The notes under the pieces are model-generated. The model did not search any database, was not told where the DNA came from, and worked only from the letters and a program-made list of their open reading frames with translations. From positions 515,401,772 to 515,465,771 of the forward strand of contig JASDDO010000001.1 in assembly GCA_030015575.1 (NCBI GenBank): a stretch of DNA of 64,000 bases, given 5' to 3'. Shown piece after piece: positions 32,793-44,829 of the stretch (within the stretch, counting starts at the first letter, position 1; each line of letters opens with the position of its first letter). Made by a program: the position numbers and the translations under genes. This stretch comes from Agapanthus africanus (lineage: Eukaryota; Streptophyta; Magnoliopsida; Asparagales; Amaryllidaceae).

Positions 32793-33977
32793 AAGCATTT
32801 ATTTCGGCCATGATCTTAGGTTGCACTAAAGCAAAAGAGCGGAGCCACTCTTCGTGCCTAAGACCCGACCTTAGTGCGGTGATAACCGTCTCATCGCGGT
32901 GCTCGGGAACCTCGAGGAGAGCATTGTAGAAGCGAGTGACATATCCCTTAAAGGATTCTTTGTCCCCGCTCTTTATGGTGAAGAGGTAATCGACCGTCCT
33001 CTTCTGTCGTCTGTTCGCGATGAAGTGATTGAGGAACTGGGTGGCCATGGCTCATCAAAGGTCAAGATGGAGTATGGCATGAGTCCTCGGAACCAATCCC
33101 GGCCAACCCGGATGAGGGTGGTGGGGAAAGCTCGGCATTGAGCTGCGTCCGAGTTATCTTGGAAGCTCATGCCCGCTGTAAATGCGTCCAAGTGATTTTT
33201 TAGGTCGGACTACCCGTCAAAGAGCGCCACCTTGGACGGCTAGTTCTTGGATGAGACACGTTCGGCCAGCAATTCCTCAGTGAAGGACTTCGTGAGAGAA
33301 TCCATTGAATACCTAGCCCCTTCGCCGGACGGATGGCCGTCTCGCCGTATGCCCTCGATCTTCTTTTCGAGGGTCTCGAGTCGGTGGTGGTAACCCGAGG
33401 ATTCGGCACAGTCAGAGTGGCGAATGTCCCCATTTCTGGTCTGCGCGATGGCACGGTTCCGATTCCGCTCTATCAAATTCCTCAGGTCATCGGACGAGGT
33501 TCTTCTCGAGTAGTCCCGGCGCTCGCTGTTCGTGCCGCCCCAGCGAGCGTGGGGGCGTCGGTCATGCCTGGAAGCAGACGAGCTGACCGACACTTTCTCA
33601 GGGGGAGAGAACGCGCGGCGGGCGTCGGAGCGACGTCCCAGTCTTCCCCGGGATCGGGACGTGGAGCTGTCCGGCGCCCAACGGGTCATGGAATCAATTG
33701 CCGTATGCGGGTCACGGTGGCCGGAGTCGGTACGCCGACGCTCGATGACGCTGGGACGAGCACGAGTGAGATCGAGGCCTTGAGTGTGCCCATCTATCCT
33801 TCTGCAGACGTCATTATCCCGGGGAGAGGAAACGACGGTCTGGCGGGTAGGGCCCGCCGCTTGAGCTCGGACGAGGATGTCCACCAGCGATGTAAGCCTG
33901 TCTATCCGAGCTGATAGAGCGTTGATCACGTTAAGAGGGGGAGACGAGCCGCTCTCACCTCCGTTGTGGCGGCTCAT
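32793..33977 (-). pseudogene. Gag N-terminal and central part of element E
   Basis: Starts MSRHNGGESGSSPPLNVINA at 33977, continues through an Arg/Ser-rich region and the coiled segment RLETLEKKIEGIRRDGHP to SSKN, where a TAG occurs (33240). The capsid part continues in shifted frames (GMSFQDNSDAAQCRAFPTTL; FKGYVTRFYNALLEVPEHRD; TALRSGLRHEEWLRSF) to the D insertion at 32792. Homologous to the gag of element F at 61484-63230. Membrane segments or pol domains are not seen. Confidence 0.82.
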
Positions 33978-34061
33978 GTTCAGATCGTTGCGGTCGTCGC
34001 TCGCAATTGGATCGAGCGCGGAAGATCAACTTTTATAGTGAAACAAAAAAAGAATCTTTCT

Positions 34062-34079
34062 TTCCTATAGACGGCGCCA
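34062..34079 (-). other. Primer binding site of element E (tRNA-Asp-like)
   Basis: Minus-strand TGGCGCCGTCTATAGGAA, two bases from the LTR. The first nine to ten bases match the complement of plant tRNA-Asp 3' end, as is common in Tat/Athila-type elements. Confidence 0.6.
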
Positions 34080-34081
34080 AC

Positions 34082-34792
34082 TGATGGAGGATAGGATCTC
34101 CTTCATATGCTGTCCTCCGTCGATCTGTAGCGAGCGTTGTTGAATAGTTGATATTTGAGGTGGAAGCCGAGCTACCTGCAAATAAGTCTCCGGATGGATG
34201 ACCACCGTAGGACCCTCCGACGATCAAATTAGAGCTGAGGAATATTGTCAGAGTAGTGGCTTATTGGAGTTAAATTGCGTTGCCTAAGTCGTCTGAGAGG
34301 GGGTTTTTTATAGTGGTCGCATGGAGCGAGCATGTGCGAGATCTTCGCCGTCAGTTACGTCCCTAACGTTATGCCTGCGTGAATGATGGGATCCCTCCAT
34401 TAATCATGGGATCCGCTTATTAATGGGGGATGTGCCAGCGTGGGACGCGGGGCGTGGGACGACGGATATCTCGCCTTGGCGAGATATGCAGAGTCGTTGC
34501 GGAGGCGCTTGGGCTCCACGTTCTTGGTTGATCGGGAAAGCGGGGGAGGCTTAGCTCGACAGATGGCTTGAAGACGAGCCGGAAGGCCGAGGAAGCTCTG
34601 CTCTGCAATAGCTCGGAGGCGAGCAAAAGAGGAGGGGTGCAAGTTCGGCTTCCAGATTGCTCGTGGGCAAGAAATGGAGTGCATATACTGATTTTATCTC
34701 GGTAGCCCTCAGGAGTCTAGTGGGCTGTCGCAGGTGACACGTCATTTGCCACGTGTCGTGATCTGAGAAATTCCCACTTATGAGCATCATCA
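34082..34792 (-). repeat. 5' LTR of element E (711 bp)
   Basis: Plus-strand ends TGATGGAGGAT and GAGCATCATCA, same family as the 760-bp LTRs of element F. Minus-strand TATA box (TATAAAAAAC) near 34303-34314. Confidence 0.82.
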
Positions 34793-36074
34793 TCTACACC
34801 TTCACATTGAACATTGTATATGTATTTCTGATTCGCTAGAATCAGATCATATAACATCGCTTGGCGGTTAGCATGAAAACACGGATGAAGACGGAAACTT
34901 AAACAGTTTAAATTGCATGATATCATCGTCTTTTTTCAAAAGTTGCAATACATGATTGCAACCCAAATATGAACCCTAATTTATCACCGACTTAAAACGG
35001 AATCGTTAAACGAAATCTAGCAAGGATATCGTGTTCTGGCCATTTGTTCCATAAATTATCAACTTAAACCTGTTATACTAGTGAATATTGAAAACAACAA
35101 TTTCACTAAAATACCATACCTATCGGTATGTTCTCCCAAATGAATACCATAAGCTTGTAAAGTGTAAAGAAATAGCATAAAAGTTTATATTTTAATTTTT
35201 TTTAATTTATCTATTGCAATTATTTGTTTTTATCTTTTTGAATGAAAGAGAAGTTGGTGATTAATTGTGTCATATGGATATAATTCTCATTTAGGTGACT
35301 TCTACCATGATAGAAAAGTTATTACTGAAGAACAATAAAATTCTTTTATTTTTATTAACACTCTAGTTGAGTTTGAGGGAGAGCTTCGATCTCATCTTTT
35401 ATATATATATATACACACACACAAGTAATTATACAATAATATCAAATCCCATATCAATTACATTAATAATTACATTCTATATGTATATAAAACTGGCCGT
35501 TGAAGAGAATGTTGTAGTCAATGCCGGGAACAAATTAGAGATAATATTAAGCTAACTTTGGGAAATTAAATTTGAAAATATGTGATTGTAAATAATATAA
35601 AATCTTTCCGTGCTAAAAGAATAATTGGATAGAAGAAATATGATTTGGAATATTTTCATAATAGGAAAGGATATGACGAAATAATTTCTAAAAATTCAAA
35701 AGATATTTAGAAATTGATATCATAGCTAAGAAAAACCATTGGAGATTAACATTTTTTCCGATGAATGATTCTTCATATTAGGTGATTGATTTTTTGATAT
35801 CTTGCTCTTTTTGTTCAATAGTTATACTGAAAATATCCAATCATTGATCCCTTCAAATAATTAACATTTTCTACTATTAATTACTGTAAGATCCATGCAC
35901 CTCATCTTCACTTGGTCAAATATATATTTGTTACATGCATCCTAATTAAACCTTTTATGTTGTTATCAATGCCTGCTCTTCTTAATTAGCAGTAAATTTA
36001 TAATAATTAAAGGGTTAATGGTTCCTTATAAGTTCTGAAAAAACCAGCCAATTAATCAACAAAAGGCAATCACC
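34793..36074. other. Host intergenic DNA upstream of the EG45-like gene
   Basis: AT-rich, unique within the window. Contains a small perfect hairpin (TCTGATTC, loop GCTA, GAATCAGA at 34827-34846), a (TA)n(CA)n microsatellite near 35398-35423 and no convincing coding frame. Presumably holds the promoter of the following gene; no confident TATA box assigned. Confidence 0.6.
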
Positions 36075-36976
36075 ATGAGGTCTTTCATCTTCTTGTTGCT
36101 GTCAATTATATTTTTGTTCCGGCAAGCGATTCTCGTCCACAGCAGCGTCGGCAATGCACTTGCCTACGGTCCCCCGTATTCTCGTAAGCGCTTATGTGAT
36201 GCATCACTAATTACATATATGCATGAGTATGGAAAATATTCTGAAATATCCTATGTCATTAAGCAGTGTTAGTATTAGTGTTAGTTATTAACTTAATGAA
36301 AATTAACATATGAACAAATTTACACACATCACAATCCTGACAAGTTACGGTTTATATTTTTTATGTTGAAATTTTTTCTAAATTTCACTCATTTACTAAT
36401 ATACCCGAAAGTTTAAACCCTGTACTCACGATATATATAACATTTTGATTTCTTCTTCTTTTTTCTCTCTTCTGTTTTGGAATGCATAAAGCTACACAAT
36501 GTGATGGGGAGGACCAAGGCCAATTCCCCCCGGATAACATGTTCGCCGCAGTATCACAAGGCCTTTGGGACAACGGCGCAGCCTGCGGAAGAAAATATCG
36601 GATCGCTTGCTTGAACGGACCTGGGCCTGTCAACCCTTGCAAACAAGGGACGATCGACGTTGTGGTGGTCGATTTCTGCCACCAAACGCCTTGTCCGGCC
36701 AATATCCTCTTGTCGAGGACTGCTTTCAATGCGCTCTCAAGCAAACCTGACGTGAAAATCAATATAGAGTACATCACGTAAGTTGTCTTTAATTTCTTCG
36801 AATTGATTGCACAAAACCCCCTGTAGTTTAGTTTACCTGGTATAGCACTTCTACTGAAATTATATACTAAGTTTAAATCATTTGAGTAGTTTAGAGTTGA
36901 ATATTTGAGCGTTTTTAATCCGTTGTTGATTATTAGATCTGATATGATATTTGAATAATGTTTATGCAGGGTTTGA
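36075..36976 (+). CDS. EG45-like domain / plant natriuretic peptide-like secreted protein (3 exons)
   Basis: Exons 36075-36183, 36492-36777 and 36970-36976 (introns GTAAGC...AAAG and GTAAGT...GCAG) give a 133-residue protein. Residues 1-24 form a hydrophobic signal peptide (MRSFIFLLLSIIFLF), so secretion to the cell wall is expected. The mature part is a single expansin-like double-psi beta-barrel: YGPPYSPTQC, MFAAVSQGLWDNGAACGRKY, RIACLNG, CKQGTIDVVVVDFC, LSRTAFNAL and a terminal INIEYITV. Six cysteines are present, as in the family. The family acts as small apoplastic peptides affecting water and ion balance and lacks expansin domain 2. The last exon carries only seven coding bases. It appears intact and is the only host gene seen; expression is not shown. 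Confidence 0.85.
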
Positions 36977-38335
36977 TGAAGCAAGCGTTGGAATAATGAT
37001 GCGATTTTGCAGATCAGTGAACTGAGGCAACTAGGTAGAAAAAAAGGAAAAAAAAGAGTTGAAATAATGAAACATTATGCGTATTGAATTTTATTCGCCC
37101 CGCGCGCATGAAACATTATGGACAACATATTTCAAATGAGTGGATTTGGGCTCTAAATCTTTGAGCATATTATCTACATTTTGCATTTGGATTGGACTAA
37201 ATGTAAGTATATTAAACGTTTTAAGTATCAAAAATTATTCTTGGCTTAAATGCTAGGAACTATGCATATTTCTATCTTTAATTTTTTTTTTCATTTTTCT
37301 TAAATTTAAAACTGTCACCTTTCCATTGTTTAGAATTCAGAATATTCAAGGCAAAAATTTACATCAATGATACTTCTGTACATCATATTGTATTGAAAAA
37401 CCAACTGAGTGCAGCTCAATTGTCTCAAATTTCAATGGATTCTAGCGTGTTGTTTTTTTTGAAGCAAAAGTGGTTTTTTTTGACAGAGAACTAAGAGGAA
37501 GCAGTTTTTTTTAACAGAGAAATTGTTAATTTCAAAACCTTTCCATGAATGTTAAGAACATAATAATAAGGCTTTAGCAACGAGGTTACGGTTTCCAAAA
37601 TCGTTTTGTGATGTTTCGAGGATAAACTCCAAAATTTAAAACCGCGGTTACAACCAAAATGGGGTTTTCTAAATCACGGTTTCAAAATGTTTCGATGGCT
37701 CGAAACCCCATATTTTAAAAAAAACTTCAAAAATGGTGGAGTATGCCATTGCCTTTTTATTCTCTCCGGCCCTTAAAAAAATAAGTTGAATTAATCAAAC
37801 CTTGGTTTTTATCATAAGCTGTGTTCTCGAACGATCCTAAACTTTACGAATCCCCAATTTTATGAAGCCACGGTTTGCAGGTGTGCAAACCGTGGTTTCC
37901 TTTTTATCTTAATTGAAATCATGGTTTTTGAAGCCTTATTGCCAAACTAGACCTTAAAAACTAGAAGCGTTGGTAAAATTTCCGGACATGAAAATTTTCA
38001 GAATGTAAGGTTCTAACTTTTAATCTGTCACCATTTCGAAGTTTTGGTGTAGTAGAACAAATATTTGTCAAAAGTATTACAACAACCTGGCTTTGAATCT
38101 TACCAGGCATATTTTAAATCCGGTATTTAAAATAAAATATATTGTTGCACAAAAGCCTAAGCTTCGAGCCAAAATGACTTAAACATGCGGGGATGTGTTA
38201 AAATGTAAACTATATTCACTCAATCCTTATCACTGCTTTGGTTTGTGGAACAACGCAAGAAACATTAAAATAAATTCTGAGCAACTTAGCTTCGAATCCC
38301 GCCAGCCTAGAGACGTAAACGGATCTGATAAAGGT
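36977..38335. other. Host sequence downstream of the EG45-like gene, duplicated at 40205-41443
   Basis: No gene. From about 37110 on it recurs at 40205-41443 with few differences. It includes a perfect hairpin at 37868-37895 and a region (37560-37960) with weak terminal similarity (AATAAGGCTT at both ends, inverted) that may be a degraded MITE. Confidence 0.7.
37868..37895. repeat. Perfect 12-bp inverted repeat
   Basis: CCACGGTTTGCA, loop GGTG, TGCAAACCGTGG. The duplicate at 40976-41003 has one arm base changed. Confidence 0.8.
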
Positions 38336-39095
38336 TGATGAAGGCGTAGATCTCCTTCAGATGTTCCTTCCGTTGATCTGCTGAAGGCGGCGATGGGTGG
38401 CTGAGATTGGATCTGGAGGCTGTCGCTCCTGAAGCGTGTGGATCTCAATGGGTTTGAGGTTGTGGTTGCCGAGCTACCTGCAAGGAAGTCCCGGGGGGTT
38501 GTACCACCGAGGACCCTCCGACGATCAAGTTAGACTAGAGATCCGAGCAGAGTAACGACTTAGTGGAGTAAAAATGGCTTACTTGAACCGTTTGGAAGAG
38601 GGGTTTAAATAGCGGTGGCAGCAGGCAGGGCATGCGCGAGAATCGCGCTGGCAGTTACGCTCCTGACGTCACGCCCGCGTGATGGGCGGGATCTCCCATT
38701 AATGGTGAGATAGGCTCGTTAATGGGGGGTCGTGATGGCGTGGAATGCGAGATGTGGCCGGCGGATATCTCGCACATGACGAGATTCACGGGATGGCGGT
38801 TACGCCTGTGAGCGGTGTCGTTGGTCGGTCGATGAGACCGAGGAAGATGAGCTCGGCGGAAGATCTCGCGGACGAGCGAGAGAGCCGATGTATCTTGATT
38901 CTGTGGTAGCTCGGAAACGAGCTAGTAGGCCGAGGAGACCAATTGTGCAGGGGCTCGGAGGTGAGCCAGCGTTTGCTTGTAAGACGGGCACGGGAGTGGC
39001 CTAGTCGGCCACTGTAGGTCCTTTCTTATGAGCCCCGGAACACGTCATCTGCCACGTGCCATGATCTGGGAGATCACCGATATCGAGCATCATCA
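38336..39095 (-). repeat. LTR of truncated element F' (760 bp)
   Basis: Plus-strand ends TGATGAAGGCG and GAGCATCATCA, near-identical to 41444-42203. Followed by TTAACCCCCCACTCTC, which on the minus strand is the polypurine tract. Confidence 0.88.
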
Positions 39096-39469
39096 TTAAC
39101 CCCCCACTCTCGTCCCGACCAGCTGACGGGTCGGGTCGAGAGTGGTTTGCCGAGTCACCCGAGATGAGCTTCCTTTCGAAGATATCGTCAGGCGTGTTCC
39201 CGGGTAATCCGTTGTATTTTTTGGATGATGTCAGCGAATCAGGGAGAGATCTCTGCATTAAAGAGGATGCGCCGGATCACACATACTTTTGCTGAAGCGA
39301 CAGACCACGTGCCGGGCTCTGGTTGGATGACGCGACGGGCCACAGATCTCTGGCGTCTAATGGGATGCGGCCAATGTGCATGCGACAGGTGGAGCGATTG
39401 TGGTCATTGAATGCGAAGAGTTGTTTTGGCGGGAGTCGACTGTCGCCGTGGGATGAGGATGCCGGTGGC

Positions 39470-40164
39470 TATAAATAGAGGTGGGGTCTGCTTCAGAGCC
39501 CATCTCTCTCCATATTTTCCTCATTCTTGATCTCGTAAGCTTGGCGCTCTCCCCTTAGGTCGGATTTCTGCGTTTCCGAGGACTTCTCCATCAGGTTAGA
39601 TGTCTTTCTTTGAGAAGTCTGTAGATGTCGTCAGGGTAGATTCTAAGGATCCCTCCGCCGAGTCGGAGCCTTCCCAGAAAGTTAGGGTCAGATCTTCTTC
39701 CCGGGGTCACGCGTCAGGGGCGGATCCCTGAGCGGAGGTGGCGGATGCCCCTGGCGTGCCATCCTTGGTGAGGTACGAGAACGAGCTTGCCACCGCTTGG
39801 GCTCGTTTCCATATCCCGTCCGGCTACACTCTACATTTGGCCGAGGAAGGAGAGAAGGCGGATCAGGTACGGGGTAAAGAGACTGCCTTGTATATGGAAT
39901 CCTTTTAGGCCGGAATGCATCTGCCCTTCTCTCCCGAGGTTGTTACGGCGCTAAATTAGTTTGGGCTAGCCCCGGGCCAGCTAGTGCCGAACTCATGGAG
40001 GATTCTCCTTGGGTTCCTGGTCCGCTTGAAGTTGCAGATGATACCTTTTGGTTTGTCCATCCTCGCCTCCTCTCTAGTTTACAAAGGCCATCCCGGCACC
40101 CACGCGGACGACCCGAGATGGGTTTATCTCTCTTTTAGAAGACAACCGGGGAGTGCACCCGGGT
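39470..40164 (+). pseudogene. Truncated copy of the antisense PF04195-like gene (element F')
   Basis: TATA box at 39470-39478, ATG at 39600 (MSSFEKSVDVVRVDS). Uninterrupted by element G here, so it shows the original junction NELATAWARFHIPSGYTL. In-frame stops occur after ASGADP, in MESF*AG and in TALN*FG. The sequence departs from element F after GSAPGS. It contains the conserved GLAPGQLVPNSWRILLGF phrase. Confidence 0.78.
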
Positions 40165-41443
40165 CAGACCCGAGGTGCGCATGTACCTTGCTGGTTTTAT
40201 CTAAAAGAGTTACGGACAATATATTTCAAATGAGTGGATTTGGGCTCCAAATCTTTGAGCATATTATCTACATTTTGTATTTGGATTGGACTAAATGTAA
40301 GTATATTAAACGCTTTAAATATCAAAAATTATTCTTGGCTTAAATGCTAGGAACTATGCATATTTCTATCTTTAATTTTTTTTTTTCATTTTTCTTAAAT
40401 TTAAAACTGTCACCTTTCCATTGTTTAGAATTCAGATCATTCAAGGCAAAAATTTACATCAATGATACTTCTGTACATCATATTGTATTGAAAAACCAAT
40501 TGAGTGCAGCTCAATTGTCTCAAATTTCAATGGATTCCAGCGTGTGTTTTTTTTTGAAGCAAAAGTGGTTTTTTTTGACAGAGAACTAAGAGGAAGCATT
40601 TTTTTTTTACAGAGAAATTGTTAATTTCAAAACCGTTCCATGAAAGTTAAGAACAAGTTAAGAACATAATAATAAGGCTTTAGCAACTAGGTTACGGTTT
40701 CCAAAATCGTTTTGTGATGTTCCGAGAATAAACTCCAAAATTTAAAACCGCGGTTACAACCAAAATGGGGTTTCCTAAACCACGGTTTCAAAAAGTTTTG
40801 ATGGCTCGAAACCCCATATTTTAAAAAAAAACCTTCAAAAATGGTGGAGTATGCCATTGCCCTTTTATTCTCTCCGGCCCTTAAAAAAATAAGTTGAATT
40901 AATTAAACCTTGGTTTTTATCATAAGCTGTGTTCTCGAACGATCCTAAACTTGACAAATCCCCAATTTTATGAAGCCACGGTTTGCAGGTGTGCAAACCG
41001 TGCTTTCCTTTTTATCTTAATTGAAATCATGGTTTTTGAAGCCTTATTGCCAAACTAGACCTTAAAAACTAGAAGCGTTGGTAAAATCCCCGGACATGAA
41101 AATTTTCAGAATGTAAGGTTCTAACTTTTAATCTGTCACCATTTCGAAGTTTTGGTGCAGTAGAACAAATATTTGTCAAAGGTATTACAACAACCTGGCT
41201 TTGAATCTTACCAGGCATATTTTAAATCCGGTATTTAAAATAAAAAATATTGTTGCACAAAAGCCCAAGCTTCGAGCCAAAATGACTTAAGCATGCGGGG
41301 ATGTGTTAAAATGTAAACTATATCCACTCAACCCTTATCACTGCTTTGGTTTGTGGAACAACTCAAGAAACATTAAAATAAATTCTGAGCAACTTAGCTT
41401 CGAATCCCGCCAGCCTAGACACGTAAACGGATCTGATAAAGGT

Positions 41444-42203
41444 TGATGGAGGCGTAGATCTCCTTCAGAGGTTGTCTTTCGTGATCTGCTGATGGCGGCG
41501 ATGGGTGGCTGAGATTGGATCTGAAGGCTGTCGCTCCTGAAGCGTGTGGATCTCAATGGGTTTGAGGTTGTGGTTGCCGAGCTACCTGCAAGGAAGTCCC
41601 GGGATGGTTGTACCACCGAGAACCCTCCGACGATCAAGTTAGACTAGAGATCCGAGTAGAGTAACGGCTTAGTGGAGTAAAAATGACTTACTTGAACCGT
41701 ATGGAAGAGGGGTTTATATAGCGGTGGCAGCTGGCAGGCAGGCGCGGGAATCACGCCGGCAGTTACGCTTCCGACGTCACGCCCGCGTGATGAGCGGGAT
41801 CTCCCATTAATAGCGAGACAGGCTCGTTAATGGGGGATCGTGATGGCGTGGAACGTAGGATGTGGCCGGCGGATATCTCGCGCATGGCGAGATTCGCGAG
41901 ATGGCGGTTGCGCCTATGAGCGGTGCCGTTGGTCAGTCGATGAGACCGAGAAAGATGACCTCGGCGGGAGAGCTCGCGGACCGGCGGGAGAGCCGATGTA
42001 TCTTGGTTCTGTGGTAGCTCGGAGACGAGCTGGTAGGCCGAGGAGACCAATTGAACAGGGGCTCGAAAGTGAGCCAGCGTTTGCTTGTAGGACGGGCACG
42101 GGAGTGGCCTGGTCGGACACTGTAGGTCCTTTCTTTTGAGCCCCAGGACACATCATCTGCCACGTGTCATGATCTGAGAGATCACCGATATCGAGCATCA
42201 TCA
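41444..42203 (-). repeat. 3' LTR of element F (760 bp)
   Basis: Plus-strand ends TGATGGAGGCG and GAGCATCATCA. Minus-strand TATA-like CTATATAAACCCC near 41712-41724. Confidence 0.88.
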
Positions 42204-42222
42204 TTAACCCCCCACTCTCGTC
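42204..42222 (-). other. Polypurine tract of element F
   Basis: Minus-strand GAGAGTGGGGGGTTAA directly abuts the LTR start TGATGATGCTCG. Confidence 0.8.
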
Positions 42223-42577
42223 CCGACCAGCTGACGGGTCGGTTCAAGAGTGGTCTGCCGAGTCACCCGAGGTGAGCTTCCTTTCGAAGATATCGTCAGG
42301 CGTGTTCCCGGGTAATCCGTTGTATTTTCTGGATGATGTCAGCGAATCAGGGAGAGATCTCTGCATTAAAGAGGGTGCTCCGGATCACGCGTACTTTTGC
42401 TGAAGAGACAGACCACGTGCCGGGCTCTGGTTGGATGATGCGACGGGCCGCAGACCTCTGGCGTCTGATGGGATGCGGCCAATGTGCGTGTGACAGGTGG
42501 AGCGATCGTGGTCGTCGAATGCGAAGAGTTGTTTTGGCGGGAGTCGACTGTCGCCGTGGGTTGAGGACGCCGGTGGC

Positions 42578-42586
42578 TATAAATAG
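42578..42586 (+). promoter_or_regulatory. TATA box of the antisense PF04195-like gene
   Basis: TATAAATAG about 120 bp upstream of the ATG at 42708, on the strand opposite to gag. Conserved in the F' copy (39470-39478). Confidence 0.65.
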
Positions 42587-43309
42587 AGGTGGGGTCCACT
42601 TCAGGGCCCATCTCTGTCCATATTTTCCTCGTTCTTGATCTCGTAAGCTCGGCGCTCTCCCCTTAGGTCAGATTTCTGCATTTCCGAGGACTTCTCCATC
42701 AGGTTAGATGTCTTCCTTTGAGAAGTCTGTAGATGTCGTTATGGTAGATTCTAGGGATCCCTCCGCTGAGCCGGAGCCTTCCCGGGAAGTTAGGGTCAGA
42801 TCTTCTTCTCGGGGCCGCGCGTCAGGGGCAGATCCCCGAGCGGAGGTGGCGGATGCCCCTGGCGTGCCATCCTTGGTGAGGTACGAGAACGAGCTTGTTC
42901 CCCTCCGAACGGCGGCCGAGACGCGGGACGTCTTGCCTGGGGTTCGGGGCAGATGCTAATAGGTGCTATCCGTCCACCTCTCCGAAGATGCCAAGTTGAT
43001 TTATGGCACCGTATATCGAAGGTTTAAACGGATGCGTCCGATATAGCAGACTTCGTCAGATTCCCCCTCGCTTGAGGGGATTTTGATTGTGGGGAAGCTC
43101 TTCCCTACAGGCGCAAGCCCCTGCAGTTAATTACGCTACCGCGTCGCGGTAACCACTTTCTCCTTCTCCAGATGGTCACTTCGTGTCGTGTGTGTGTTTA
43201 TTTTATGTTTAGTTGCCCATGGATTGTATACGGAGACTGAGTTATATCGTCGCCCGTAGGGCGTAGACTAGTCCAAATCCGTATTATCTTAGATTTGGGT
43301 TTGGGGGTT

Positions 43310-43735
43310 TTGGGTTCAAGGATACGTTAGCCTCATTCGAGACTAAGATCGACTTAAACGTTTGTTAAGGATACGTTAGTCTAGTTTTCAGACTAAGATC
43401 AACTTAACGGGATCGTTTAGATCCAACAATAGAGCAATTAAGGGAGCCCTGTTGTTTAGTTTAGTGACATTGCGGTCAATAAGTAGTTTAAGGACATTGC
43501 GGTCCAGTGTTAGTTTTAAGACGCTGCGGTCAAGGTTAAGGACGTCGTAGTCCGTGGATTTAAGGACTCCACTGTCCGATGTTAGTTTTAAGACATCACG
43601 GTCAAGGTTAAGGACCTCATAGTCCATGAGTTTAAGGACCCCACAGTCCGTCGTTAGTTTTAAGACATTCCGGTCAAGGTTAACGACCTCATAGTCCATG
43701 AGTTTAAGGACCCCACAGTCCATATTGATATGTGG
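43310..43735. repeat. Element G array 1: GGAC...GTCC modules
   Basis: Two copies of GGATACGTTAG..GACTAAGATC, then about a dozen modules of about 35 bp in which GGAC or AGAC and GTCC or GTCA flank six variable bases, joined by AGTTTAAG or GGTTAAG linkers. Confidence 0.75.
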
Positions 43736-44009
43736 TCATCGGGACCCGTCACCTCTTTGAAGACGTTGAGGAATTACAACGCCAAGTATCAAAGGAGTGA
43801 AGAGATGTACCCTTAAACCGAGGTAGATTAAATAATCTTTGGCCCAATTTGGAACCAAGACCAATTAATTATATTATGAGCCCATTGGCTCAGTTGAATT
43901 TGAATTGAGGACTTATGGCCAGCTTGGGCTAAGTCCAATCATGTTTAGGATATTGGTTTCCTGTTGGCCTATTGAAGGAGAGACTTTGCCTCTAGAACTT
44001 AGCCAATTG

Positions 44010-44380
44010 GGCTGAAGCCTAGTGTTAAACACTAAAGACCAATCAGTGTTGAACACTGGGAATGAGATTGACAAGTTAGTATTTAACACTAAAAGATAGT
44101 TAGTGTTAAACACCAGCAACAGGGCTTTCAAATTAGTGTTTATACACTACAACAAATCAGTGTTAAACACTGGCAATGGAGATTTCAAATTAGTGTTTAA
44201 CACTAAGGCAGATCAATGTTAAATACTGGAAACAGGGTTTTCCAGGTTGGTGTTCAACGCTAAGAAAGTCAGTGTTAAACACTGTAAATAGATGTTTTCC
44301 AAATTAGTGTTTAAACACTAAGAAAATCAGTGTTGAACACTGGATATAGAGGTTTCAATTTTAGTGTTAAACACTAAGGC
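44010..44380. repeat. Element G array 2: AGTGTTTAACACT palindromes
   Basis: About a dozen copies of AGTGTT(T/A)AACACT-type palindromes alternating with ATCAGTGTTRAACACTGG, in a two-palindrome period of about 60 bp. Confidence 0.85.
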
Positions 44381-44387
44381 AAGAGGG

Positions 44388-44812
44388 GTCACGTGGTAGC
44401 ACGTGAGAGCGCCCTCAATTCATTTTACTCTGCCAAAAGTATTGAATACTTTGGAGCATCACGTTCTGTCATGTGATGGGAATTCTGGTGTTTGTCCGTT
44501 AAAGCTTCAGCCAAAGGGTGACGTGGTAGCATGTGATAGCGCCCTGTTTCCCTTTATTTTGTTCTACAGATAAGTATTTAACACTTTTAATTCTAAAAGC
44601 CATCACGTGTGGGCCCGTGATGGGGGCTTGCGCTTTGATCTGTTAGAATATTTATTAGGGGTCACGTGGTGACACGTGAGGGCGCCCCAGAGCTTCTTTT
44701 CCTTTGCTTTTTCTTTGCGCGCTTTGGGGGTCACGTGAAGCACGTGAGGCGTTGCCTCAAAGTTTTAGCGGTGGCTCTTTACAGGGGTCACGTGGTAGCA
44801 CGTGACCCTGCC
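44388..44812. repeat. Element G array 3: dispersed paired G-boxes
   Basis: TCACGTG-N4-CACGTGA pairs near 44390, 44662 and 44787; a 3-base spacer at 44732; decayed pairs near 44460, 44520 and 44600. Confidence 0.85.
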
Positions 44813-44829
44813 TGTTTGAAGATGTGTTT

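Larger units (their letters stand above)
20364..34792 (-). mobile_element. Element E: Tat-like Ty3/gypsy element, 5' part only, disrupted by B, D and C
   Basis: Minus-strand 5' LTR 34082-34792, tRNA-Asp-like primer site, then gag from 33977. Gag is cut at 32793/20620 by the D insertion and leaves the visible part at 20364 where B is inserted. The right flank starts tctac (34793-34797), the expected duplication; the other end is beyond the window. Same family as element F (41444-64000). Confidence 0.82.
37110..40204. repeat. Tandem segmental duplication, unit 1 (host flank + truncated element F')
   Basis: Host flank 37110-38335, the duplication-like bases aaggt (38331-38335), LTR 38336-39095 and 1.1 kb of element interior are repeated in the same order from 40205 onward, with aaggt at 41439-41443 and LTR 41444-42203. 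Homology of unit 1 to element F stops near 40164, followed by about 40 bp of filler. Confidence 0.85.

Noticed and set aside
36385-36984. 199-residue minus-strand frame across the EG45-like gene
   Set aside because: Antisense shadow of exon 2 and its introns, with no family similarity.
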